Part shown: positions 7,122-12,199 of the stretch, one piece after another
Numbering within the stretch: the stretch's first letter is position 1
How the letters are laid out: each line of letters starts with the position of its first letter
Notes under the pieces: generated by a model
Seen by the model: the letters and a program-made list of their open reading frames with translations, nothing else
The model's database searches: none
What the model was told of the DNA's origin: nothing
Made by a program: the position numbers and the translations under genes
Source of the DNA: CAZABS01 sp964483635
Lineage (GTDB): Bacteria > Patescibacteriota > Minisyncoccia > Moranbacterales > UBA1568
Direction: 5' to 3'
Assembly (NCBI GenBank): GCA_964483635.1
Contig: CAZABS010000026.1
Span: forward strand, 1 to 12,199
Length of the DNA stretch: 12,199 bases

Positions 7122-7150
7122 AAAGAAGTGTCCACTGGGGTGGCTAGAGG
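7122..7150. repeat. 29-bp direct repeat, copy 2 (within tRNA-His)
   Basis: This copy covers the 3' acceptor strand, CCA and 14 nt of trailer of the functional tRNA-His gene. It matches 7003-7031 exactly. Confidence 0.85.
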
Positions 7151-7210
7151 GAATCGAACCCTCGACCTAGGTACCACAAACCCATGTTTTACCACTAAAC
7201 TATAGCCACC
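7136..7210 (-). tRNA. tRNA-His (anticodon GTG)
   Basis: On the minus strand the acceptor GTGGCTA pairs with TAGCCAC, preceded by G-1 (7210) and followed by C73 and an encoded CCA (7138-7136). G-1 opposite C73 is the identity element of tRNA-His. The D stem is GTTT/AAAC and the anticodon stem TGGGT/ACCTA (one G-U) around TTGTGGT, so the anticodon is GTG. The T arm is GAGGG-TTCGATT-CCCTC. It is last in the Lys-Arg-His order and is the only one of the three with an encoded CCA. Leader AGAAGTGT (7225-7218) can pair with trailer ACACTTCT (7131-7124). Confidence 0.95.
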
Positions 7211-7272
7211 CCACTAAACACTTCTGTATTCTTACTTCATGCTCCAAGTGAACAATTTATTTCGGCCACCTG

Positions 7273-7344
7273 TGTCCCCGGAAGGAATCGAACCTTCATC
7301 AACGGCTTAGAAGTCCGCGGCTCTATCCATTGAGCTACAGGGAC
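7273..7344 (-). tRNA. tRNA-Arg (anticodon TCT)
   Basis: Acceptor GTCCCTG pairs with CGGGGAC (one G-U), with discriminator A73. The D arm is GCTC/GAGC, the T arm GAAGG-TTCGATT-CCTTC, and the variable loop has 4 nt. The anticodon loop CTTCTAA gives TCT, reading AGA/AGG. The anticodon stem GCGGA/GCCGT has a non-Watson-Crick A31-G39 pair next to the loop and a G-U at 27-43. CCA is not encoded (the next bases are CAG). Confidence 0.93.
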
Positions 7345-7450
7345 TCATGAAAGCGCAAAGTGAAAAGATCATAAACGAAAACAACTGAGTCTGCTGTTAC
7401 GCCGACGCCTTAACTTTTCATTTTGAAATTTACCATTTACGCTTATGAGG

Positions 7451-7523
7451 TGGGTCGTGCAGGGATCGAACCTGCGACCGTTGGCTTAAGAGGCCACTGC
7501 TCTACCAACTGAGCTAACGACCC
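7451..7523 (-). tRNA. tRNA-Lys (anticodon CTT)
   Basis: Acceptor GGGTCGT pairs with ACGACCC, followed by A73; the body closely resembles E. coli tRNA-Lys. The D arm is GCTC/GAGC and the T arm GCAGG-TTCGATC-CCTGC. The anticodon loop CTCTTAA gives CTT, which reads AAG. The anticodon stem GTGGC/GCCAA has a G27-A43 mismatch. CCA is not encoded (the next bases are CCT). It is the first tRNA of the minus-strand cluster, about 43 nt from the predicted start of transcription. Confidence 0.95.
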
Positions 7524-7543
7524 AAAATCTCCCACGATAACAC

Positions 7544-7568
7544 AAAAAAACGTCCCTTTTGGAAACGT
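7544..7568 (-). other. Terminator-like hairpin in the leader of the tRNA cluster
   Basis: On the minus strand ACGTTTCC (7568-7561) can pair imperfectly with GGGACGT (7556-7550) around AAAA, with one wobble and one bulge. A run of T continues to 7544. It lies between the tRNA promoter and tRNA-Lys. The predicted transcription start (about 7566) falls within the 5' arm, so its use as an attenuator depends on the exact start. Confidence 0.3.
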
Positions 7569-7572
7569 GGTG

Positions 7573-7601
7573 ATTGTATCAAAAACCCCCTCACTCGTCA
7601 A
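7573..7601 (-). promoter_or_regulatory. Strong promoter of the tRNA-Lys/Arg/His cluster
   Basis: On the minus strand -35 TTGACG (7601-7596) and -10 TACAAT (7578-7573) are separated by exactly 17 bp; each matches 5 of 6 consensus bases. It is the best promoter in the window, as expected for stable RNA genes. The predicted start is near 7566. Confidence 0.75.
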
Positions 7602-7658
7602 CGGAGTCCAAAGAGATGATCCTTGACAAGAGTCTCTTTTGCATACCGGTGCGAGGTA

Positions 7659-7664
7659 TATAAT
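7659..7664 (+). promoter_or_regulatory. -10 box of the DoxX-family gene
   Basis: A perfect TATAAT lies 28 bp before the DoxX ATG. The -35 region at normal spacing is poor (TTTTGC at 7637-7642, 16 bp). A perfect TTGACA at 7623-7628 is 30 bp away and too far to pair with it. Transcription would start near 7671. No Shine-Dalgarno lies near the ATG. Confidence 0.5.
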
Positions 7665-7692
7665 ACAGAGGTAATCGGTAACTCTAAACTCT

Positions 7693-8118
7693 ATGTTTGT
7701 ACAGCTGATCGGACAAGCTCCCTGGACACCAGCTATCGCTCGGGTGTGCATCGCACTCGTTTTCATCGTAGCTGGTTTTGGAAAGCTCCAAGGATATGAC
7801 GCTACTGTTGGGTATATTGGAAGTCTCACCAATGAATCAGTAGCTGCATTTCTCACTGTAGCAGCCATAATTTTTGAGCTTGGTGGCGGACTCATGCTCC
7901 TCTTCAACTACAAAACCGAGCATGCCATTGCTATGCTCATTGTCTTTACGGTTGTTGCGATATTTATCGGGCACACGGATTTTAGCGACCCAGCGAAAAG
8001 TCAAATGAATATGACTCAAATTCTGAAGAATCTCGCCATTATTGGTGGACTCCTCCTCGCCGCTCGAATGGTCGCGCGTGAACCAGAGGCAGTCGCTGCC
8101 CCTCAGAACCATTTATAA
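7693..8118 (+). CDS. DoxX-family integral membrane protein
   Basis: The 141-residue protein has four predicted TM helices (about 12-32, 48-70, 77-94, 111-127). Family features include ARVCIALVFIVAGFGKL near the start, ELGGGLMLLFNYKTEHA in the middle and LKNLAIIGGLLLAARM in the last helix. DoxX-like proteins are named after an archaeal quinol oxidase subunit, and several bacterial members act in redox or thiol stress, but most, including this one, have no proven role. No cysteine redox motif is visible here: the only Cys is in the first helix. It is a single-gene unit with its own -10 box and terminator, divergent from the tRNA cluster and convergent with clpP. The tail is short and Ala/Glu/Pro-rich. 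Confidence 0.85.
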   Translation: MFVQLIGQAPWTPAIARVCIALVFIVAGFGKLQGYDATVGYIGSLTNESVAAFLTVAAIIFELGGGLMLLFNYKTEHAIAMLIVFTVVAIFIGHTDFSDPAKSQMNMTQILKNLAIIGGLLLAARMVAREPEAVAAPQNHL

Positions 8119-8128
8119 TCTTTCTCTA

Positions 8129-8163
8129 ACAGAAAACCGCCCTTTTTAGGGGCGGTTTTCTGT
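8129..8163. terminator. Bidirectional terminator between the DoxX gene and clpP
   Basis: ACAGAAAACCGCCC (8129-8142) and GGGCGGTTTTCTGT (8150-8163) form a perfect 14-bp stem with a 7-nt loop, GC-rich at the apex. T-rich sequence is found at the outer edge in both directions. It sits 10 bp after the DoxX stop and 13 bp after the clpP stop, closing both convergent transcripts. Confidence 0.9.
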
Positions 8164-8176
8164 GTTTTACGTCGAA

Positions 8177-8767
8177 CTAGCTTGTTGCAATCACTTTGTC
8201 CACAATACCATACGTACGCGCTTCGTCAGCGGTCATAAAGTAATCCCGATCGGTATCACGCTCAATTTTTGTGAGCTTTTGACCAGTATGTTTCGAGAGA
8301 ATTTTGCTCAGTCGATCACGGGTTTTCAGAATATGTCGTGCGTGAATATCAATATCAGTCGCTTGTCCCTCGACTCCTCCCAAGACCTGATGAATCATCA
8401 CCTCCGCATTCGGCAGTGCAAGCCGCTTCCCCTTGGCCCCAGCTGCCAGAAGTACCGACGCTGCAGAAGCCGCCATACCAATACAGATGGTCTGTACCGC
8501 AGGGCGTACATACTGCATGGTATCGTAGATGGCAAGTGCTGCAGTGACCGAACCACCAGGAGAATTGATATACAGTTTGATATCATCCTTACTATTTTCA
8601 GAATCCAAAAACAAGAGCTGAGCAATAATCGCATTGGCCACAGCATCATTAATCGGAGATCCGATAAAGATGATCCGATCCTTCAGAAGTCTCGAGTATA
8701 TATCATAAGCACGCTCACCTTGTGGAGTCTTCTCAACGACCATCGGAATAAGATAATTGTTGTCCAT
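8177..8767 (-). CDS. clpP: ATP-dependent Clp protease proteolytic subunit ClpP
   Basis: ClpP forms the 14-mer serine protease chamber fed by ClpX or ClpA/C; no unfoldase gene is next to it here. With the ATG at 8767 the product has 196 residues, starting MDNNYLIPMVVEKT, where many ClpPs begin; an in-frame GTG at 8785 would add six residues. The catalytic triad is S101 (GMAASAAS), H126 (MIHQ) and D175 (RDTDRD), with spacing 25 and 49 as in E. coli. LYINSPGGSV at 65-74 and KGKRLALPN are typical. The usual Ser-loop GQAASMGA is GMAASAAS, and MIHQPLGG is MIHQVLGG: mild departures with the triad intact. It follows tig by 33 bp on the same strand and ends at the bidirectional terminator. No Shine-Dalgarno is visible. 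Confidence 0.96.
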   Translation of the reverse strand: MDNNYLIPMVVEKTPQGERAYDIYSRLLKDRIIFIGSPINDAVANAIIAQLLFLDSENSKDDIKLYINSPGGSVTAALAIYDTMQYVRPAVQTICIGMAASAASVLLAAGAKGKRLALPNAEVMIHQVLGGVEGQATDIDIHARHILKTRDRLSKILSKHTGQKLTKIERDTDRDYFMTADEARTYGIVDKVIATS

Positions 8768-8800
8768 AAACCAATTCGTTATCACAACATCAAGTGCGCC

Positions 8801-10090
8801 CTAAAGCTTTTCGAGCCAAACAAGCACCTTCTCATTCATCAGCCGATTCTGCACTGATGCATAGAGTCGTTGAAGATCAAGATTCTTTTCAATTCCCTTG
8901 ACCGACTTGTAATACTGAAGCACTTTGTTCATCTCGGCTTCGATATCTTCGTTATCAACCGTGATATCTTTCTCACCGGCAAGTTTCTGAAGAATAAGCT
9001 CGGCTGCAATTCGTTTCTTTGCTTGGAGTTCCCAATCCTGCTTAAGTTGTTCCTCAGTCTTCTTGGACTGCTCGAGATAACGCTCCCAGGTAAAACCCAT
9101 TCCTTCTATTTGCGTCTTGAACTGGGAGAGCATCTGAGTTTCCTCTTGCTCCACAAGGATTCGAGGATACTCGAGCTCCGCCTCGTTAAATAATGCATCA
9201 AGAATAGCGCCTCGATGTGCTTCAATATGTTCACGCTTCCGCTCTTCCAACATACCCTCACGAATACTCTTTCGAAGATCCACCAGGGTTTCAAATCGCC
9301 CGAGATTCTTCACGAATGCGTCATCAACCACCGGGATGTGGCGCTCTTGCACCAAGAGCATTTTCACCGTAAAGGTAGCTGGTTTCCCTGCTAAATGTTC
9401 TGCGTGATACTCTGTCGGAAAGGTAAGCTCAAGCGTTTTCTCATCACCAAGGGACATCCCAATGAGAGCCTCTTCGAATCCCGGGATGAAGGCTCCCGAT
9501 CCAATAACGAGTGGGTGTTTCTTCCCAACACCACCTTCAATTGGGACTCCATTTTGTAAAACGGTAAAATCTATTTCAACACTATCATCCTTTTGTGCTG
9601 CGCGATTGACGGTAATAAAGCTCGCCCGCATCGTCGCGAGCCGCTCGATTTCCTTGTCAATATCAGCATCAGCTACTTCAATTTTTTTCGCAGCATTTTC
9701 TTTATTCACTTTTGTGACTGCTTTCTCCCACTTTTTCAGGACAATCTCTGGGAGCACGGCTGTAGTAAGAGTGAAGGCCAATGCGTCTCCCTCAGTCACC
9801 TTCTCAAATTTTATTTCAGGGCGACCAATCGCTTCAGCCTTTGCATCAAGTATAGCTTTCGGATACGCAGCCTCCACCGCATGTTCAGCCATTTCAATCA
9901 ATAGAGCCTGACGCCCAAAGCGTTGCTCTATGATATTCTTTGGAATCTTCCCCTTTCGAAAACCAGGAAGCTCAAGATTTGCTGCCATATGCTCCACTGC
10001 ATGAGCTTCATGTTTTCCCCATTCACTCCAAGGTAGAGTAGCACTGATTTCGACTCGGGACTCCGCAAGTTTTTTGACCGTGACTTCCAT
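8801..10090 (-). CDS. tig: Trigger factor (ribosome-bound chaperone and peptidyl-prolyl isomerase)
   Basis: Trigger factor binds the ribosome exit tunnel and shelters nascent chains. The N-terminal ribosome-binding domain carries GFRKGKIP at 43-50, the contact loop for ribosomal protein L23. The FKBP-type PPIase domain is at about 168-245 (DSVEIDFTVLQNG, IPGFEEALIGMSLGDEKT). The C-terminal helical arms run from about 250 to 429 and include the charged stretch EERKREHIEAHRGAIL. The length, 429 residues, is full (432 in E. coli). The ATG at 10090 gives the usual MEVTVKKL start. An AGGAGGG sits about 32 nt upstream, too far to act as its Shine-Dalgarno site. It lies between ppa (50-bp gap) and clpP on the same strand, the familiar tig-clpP pairing of bacteria but without clpX next to it. 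Confidence 0.95.
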   Translation of the reverse strand: MEVTVKKLAESRVEISATLPWSEWGKHEAHAVEHMAANLELPGFRKGKIPKNIIEQRFGRQALLIEMAEHAVEAAYPKAILDAKAEAIGRPEIKFEKVTEGDALAFTLTTAVLPEIVLKKWEKAVTKVNKENAAKKIEVADADIDKEIERLATMRASFITVNRAAQKDDSVEIDFTVLQNGVPIEGGVGKKHPLVIGSGAFIPGFEEALIGMSLGDEKTLELTFPTEYHAEHLAGKPATFTVKMLLVQERHIPVVDDAFVKNLGRFETLVDLRKSIREGMLEERKREHIEAHRGAILDALFNEAELEYPRILVEQEETQMLSQFKTQIEGMGFTWERYLEQSKKTEEQLKQDWELQAKKRIAAELILQKLAGEKDITVDNEDIEAEMNKVLQYYKSVKGIEKNLDLQRLYASVQNRLMNEKVLVWLEKL

Positions 10091-10140
10091 GATGTCTCTT
10101 TTATGAATTACGCTATAGCCCTCCTTTCTTCCGTTTCACC

Positions 10141-10677
10141 CTACTGCTGAAATTTTTCCTTATAAAGCTTAATAGAGCGCTTCACCGCTGCAAGCGCTTC
10201 CTTTTTTCCTTTGTAGCCATGGACGACCACTTCATTCTTTTTCCCTTTGAGGGCTTTGTACGTTTCAAAGAAATGCTGATACTCCTTGAGGTGATGTTTG
10301 TTGATATCCCGTAGATCACGTACGTCATCCCAGCGTTTGTCCTCAACCGGAACCGCGATCACCTTGTAGTCAGAATCCCCCCCGTCGATCATCTCCATAA
10401 TCGCTACTGGACGAGCCTTCACCAGGATTCCAGGCGCCAAAGGAAATGTCGAAAGTACAATCACATCGAGAGCATCACCATCGTCCCAAAGCGTCTGAGG
10501 AGCAAAACCATAATCCACTGGATACGGTGCTGAAGAATAATTGGCTCGATCGAGTTTGATCAGTCCCGTTTCCTTATCAATCTCATATTTATTGAGCGAC
10601 CCCTTTGGGATTTCAATAATAACGTTGATCGCTTCAGGTGTTTCATCACCAAGAGTTACATCATGCCACAAGTTCAT
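10141..10677 (-). CDS. ppa: Soluble inorganic pyrophosphatase (family I)
   Basis: The enzyme hydrolyses pyrophosphate to phosphate and pulls biosynthetic reactions, including aminoacylation, forward. At 178 residues it is a typical prokaryotic family I enzyme (175 in E. coli). Active-site residues can be placed by offset from E. coli: E22 (IEIPKGS), K30, E32, R44, Y52 and Y56 (PYPVDYGF), D66/D68/D71 (DGDALD), D98, D103 and K105, and Y140/K141. The signature DGD-P-xD has Ala at position 69 in place of the common Pro. ATG 10677 gives MNLWHDV. There is no Shine-Dalgarno; heptad-repeat sequence occupies the 37-bp gap from nusA. It is probably read in one unit with nusA, tig and clpP. Confidence 0.96.
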   Translation of the reverse strand: MNLWHDVTLGDETPEAINVIIEIPKGSLNKYEIDKETGLIKLDRANYSSAPYPVDYGFAPQTLWDDGDALDVIVLSTFPLAPGILVKARPVAIMEMIDGGDSDYKVIAVPVEDKRWDDVRDLRDINKHHLKEYQHFFETYKALKGKKNEVVVHGYKGKKEALAAVKRSIKLYKEKFQQ

Positions 10678-10684
10678 AGATTTG

Positions 10685-10705
10685 GAATAATGAATTATGA
10701 ATGTG
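10685..10705 (+). repeat. Heptad-period repeat between nusA and ppa
   Basis: Three 7-bp units, GAATAAT, GAATTAT, GAATGTG, fill most of the 37-bp gap between nusA and ppa. They match the units inside tsaD (631-666). A lone GAATTAC occurs at 10105-10111 upstream of tig. Confidence 0.6.
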
Positions 10706-10714
10706 AAACCAAGA

Positions 10715-12013
10715 TTATTCGGACTTTTCTTCAGAAACTATATCCTCATCATTGGGTGCTTCGGTAACCGGTTGCGCCTCTGCATTTTCTTCATCCGGAG
10801 AAACCACTACTTCTGCTGGAGCATCGCTCGTCACGTCAATTCGCCACCCAGTGAGCTTGGCTGCCAGACGCACATTTTGACCACGTTTCCCAATAGCAAG
10901 TGAGAGCTGGTCAGCCGGAACTTTCACCACCGCTTGCATTTCGGCTTCATCAAGTGTCACTCCGAGCACTTTGGCTGGAGAAAGCGCTGCCGAGATAAAC
11001 TTCTCGGGATTTTCATTCCACTCAATAATATCAATCTTTTCTCCGCCCAGTTCATCGATGACTGCCTGAACCCGCGTCCCTTTTTGTCCGACACATGAAC
11101 CAATAGGATCAACTCCTTCTTCGGTTGTCGCCACAGCAATCTTCGTCCGAGATCCAGCTTCACGAGCGATTGCCTTGATCGCCACCGTACCGGCAAAAAT
11201 TTCTGGTACTTCGAGGGTAAAGAGATGACGCACCATTTCTGGATGTGTCCGAGAAAGGAGGAGTCCTGGACCTTTTGGATCAGATTCCACCCGTGCCAAA
11301 TACACTTTGACGTGCTGGCCAATTCGGTAGTGTTCCCCAGGAATTTGCTCTGAAGGAAACAGGATCCCGACTGATTTCCCAAGATCCACAAACACATTCC
11401 GTCCCTCAATGCGCTGAACAATTCCATTGACCGCCTCACCTTCTTTCTCTTTATATTCATTGAACATGGTCTCGCGTTCTGCTTCGCGGATACGCTGAAT
11501 GATGACCTGTTTGGCCGTTTGGGCAGCTACCCGTCCGAAATCATCGTGCGACTCAAGTGGGAGTTCTATGAAATCCCCGACTTTCGAACCTTTCTTGAGA
11601 GCATTCGCCTCAGGAACCGTGAGATCACGCTCTGGATTGTAGCGTGGGAGTCGTTCGACTTCTTCGCCAGATTCAGTGATCATCGTTGGGGCTTCGGCCG
11701 CCTGAACTTTACCATCCTCACCGAGTTCCTCGAGAGAAGGAACCGTGAAATCACGAACACTGTCGTCCACAACTTCTTTCACAAGGAAATACGCAGCACT
11801 TTTCGAAACTTCATCAAATTTAGATTTAATCACTTGGCCTTTTTTGCCATAGTCTTTTTTGTATGCGGCGGCCAAGGCAGCCTCAACAATTTCGAGGACC
11901 TTCTCTCGTGAAAGACTCTTTTCATCGGCGATCTGCATGACCGCACTTCCAAACTCACCAAGACGTCCCGAGAGACTTTCTTCTGGCGCCTGAGCTGCTT
12001 TCTTCTTCGGCAT
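10715..12013 (-). CDS. nusA: Transcription termination/antitermination factor NusA
   Basis: NusA binds RNA polymerase and controls pausing, termination and antitermination. The 432-residue protein shows the N-terminal RNAP-binding domain (about 12-190, SREKVLEIVEAALAAAYKKDYG), the S1 domain (about 193-256), KH1 (about 258-340, VGQKGTRVQAVIDELGGEKI at 308-327) and KH2 (about 345-400, AIGKRGQNVRLAAKLTGW at 373-390). The N-terminal domain carries an insertion of about 55 residues (about 86-142), rich in Glu and Pro. The acidic tail (about 403-432) replaces the extra C-terminal repeats of E. coli NusA. It begins MPKKKAAQ at ATG 12013; no Shine-Dalgarno is seen. Here nusA heads a run with ppa, tig and clpP, not the usual rimP-nusA-infB order. 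Confidence 0.96.
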   Translation of the reverse strand: MPKKKAAQAPEESLSGRLGEFGSAVMQIADEKSLSREKVLEIVEAALAAAYKKDYGKKGQVIKSKFDEVSKSAAYFLVKEVVDDSVRDFTVPSLEELGEDGKVQAAEAPTMITESGEEVERLPRYNPERDLTVPEANALKKGSKVGDFIELPLESHDDFGRVAAQTAKQVIIQRIREAERETMFNEYKEKEGEAVNGIVQRIEGRNVFVDLGKSVGILFPSEQIPGEHYRIGQHVKVYLARVESDPKGPGLLLSRTHPEMVRHLFTLEVPEIFAGTVAIKAIAREAGSRTKIAVATTEEGVDPIGSCVGQKGTRVQAVIDELGGEKIDIIEWNENPEKFISAALSPAKVLGVTLDEAEMQAVVKVPADQLSLAIGKRGQNVRLAAKLTGWRIDVTSDAPAEVVVSPDEENAEAQPVTEAPNDEDIVSEEKSE

Positions 12014-12042
12014 AAGATTTGATTACCTATTACGTGTTAACG

Positions 12043-12064
12043 GATTCACGAATTAACGAATTAT
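12043..12064 (+). repeat. Heptad-period repeat between the four-helix-bundle gene and nusA
   Basis: GATTCAC, GAATTAAC and GAATTAT follow each other at 7-8 bp spacing, matching the unit seen in tsaD and before ppa. The minus-strand stop codon and last residues of the neighbouring gene are made of this sequence. Confidence 0.55.
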
Positions 12065-12199
12065 AAACTCCTTGTTTTTACGCTTACCTTCTAAATAGCT
12101 TATGAAGGCACCAATCTGAGAAGACTCATTTTCAAGCTTTTTATTGAGAGTTTCATATTGTTCTTGATGTATATATCCAACAGCCAAGGCAATATGGAG
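12053..12199 (-). CDS. Four-helix-bundle (S23/Avd-like) protein, 3' end only
   Basis: The frame is open from the window edge to TAA at 12055-12053 and gives the last 48 residues, beginning LHIALAVGYIHQEQYETL and ending KNKEFIIR. The pattern of a helix with alternating Ala/Ile, then GYI, a polar turn with EQY and a second amphipathic helix (KKLENESSQIGAFISYLEGKRK) is the C-terminal hairpin of the four-helix-bundle family that includes 23S rRNA intervening-sequence proteins and the DGR accessory protein Avd. Solo members are frequent in CPR genomes and their function is unknown. The final residues and the stop fall in the heptad repeat. It is on the same strand as nusA, 39 bp upstream. Family assignment is from pattern only, since the N-terminus is outside the window. 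Confidence 0.65.
   Translation of the reverse strand, partial: LHIALAVGYIHQEQYETLNKKLENESSQIGAFISYLEGKRKNKEFIIR

Larger units (their letters stand above)
7119..7225 (-). other. Leader-trailer stem enclosing tRNA-His, with T run
   Basis: On the minus strand AGAAGTGT (7225-7218) is an exact complement of ACACTTCT (7131-7124), and the acceptor stem lies just inside across short unpaired flanks. Five further T follow the outer stem (7123-7119). The precursor could fold into an extended stem that helps RNase P/3' processing or termination. Confidence 0.5.

Noticed and set aside
7623..7628. Perfect TTGACA upstream of the DoxX gene as a -35 box
   Set aside because: The perfect TATAAT is 30 bp away, far from the 16-18 bp needed, and no other -10 fits the spacing.
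7443..7907. 154-codon open frame on the minus strand
   Set aside because: It runs through the tRNA-Lys gene and its promoter and lies antisense to the DoxX gene; its residues include translated tRNA sequence. It is a chance frame.
8162..8857. 231-codon open frame on the plus strand opposite clpP
   Set aside because: It is antisense to a clear clpP with an intact catalytic triad, has no recognisable domain and crosses the bidirectional terminator arm.
9462..9911. 149-codon open frame opposite tig
   Set aside because: Its Ser/Phe/Ala-rich composition is what results from reading the reverse of Glu/Lys/Ala-rich tig codons. No start signal or domain was seen.
1..12199. Recoding of TGA as glycine (Gracilibacteria/Absconditabacteria code)
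   Set aside because: tsaD and the VanW-domain gene end naturally at TGA at family-typical positions, and no gene needs read-through of TGA.

Overview
The window (about 47-50% GC by eye) looks like ordinary chromosome from a bacterium of the Candidate Phyla Radiation (Patescibacteria). The reasons are circumstantial: compact core genes in unusual order, almost no Shine-Dalgarno sites, a NusA with an insertion in its N-terminal domain, a solo VanW-domain protein, and a four-helix-bundle (S23/Avd-like) gene at the edge. TGA acts as a stop (tsaD and the VanW gene end in TGA, and all long frames read through in the standard code), so nothing suggests the Gracilibacteria/Absconditabacteria code.

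Layout. 1-54 holds the end of an upstream unit with a probable terminator. 55-1185 (+) is tsaD. 1198-1845 (-) is a two-TM hypothetical protein converging on tsaD, and its terminator lies inside the 3' end of tsaD. 1977-4592 (+) is valS, whose stop overlaps the start of a miniature PrsW-type membrane protease (4592-5056). A 17-bp-spaced promoter at 5065-5093 precedes an hsp20/VanW-domain gene pair (5126-6969) closed by a strong hairpin. 7136-7523 (-) carries tRNA-Lys(CTT), tRNA-Arg(TCT) and tRNA-His(GTG), transcribed in that order from a strong promoter at 7573-7601. Behind tRNA-His lie a duplicated tRNA 3' end, a 30-bp palindrome and further hairpins. 7693-8118 (+) is a DoxX-family membrane protein, converging on clpP over a perfect 14-bp terminator. 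8177-12013 (-) is a core block read nusA, ppa, tig, clpP. 12053-12199 (-) is the 3' end of a four-helix-bundle gene.

The genes serve translation (TsaD for t6A, ValRS, three tRNAs), transcription control (NusA), pyrophosphate removal (Ppa), protein folding and turnover (trigger factor, ClpP, Hsp20, the PrsW-like protease) and the envelope (VanW-domain protein, DoxX). I found no clearly new multi-gene system. The most unusual signals are small: a heptameter-spaced repeat (GAATTAN units) that occurs inside tsaD and again between genes near ppa/nusA; the duplicated tRNA-His 3' end with a palindrome; the 154-residue protease with all four PrsW motifs overlapping valS; and a ValRS editing site that lacks two usually conserved residues.
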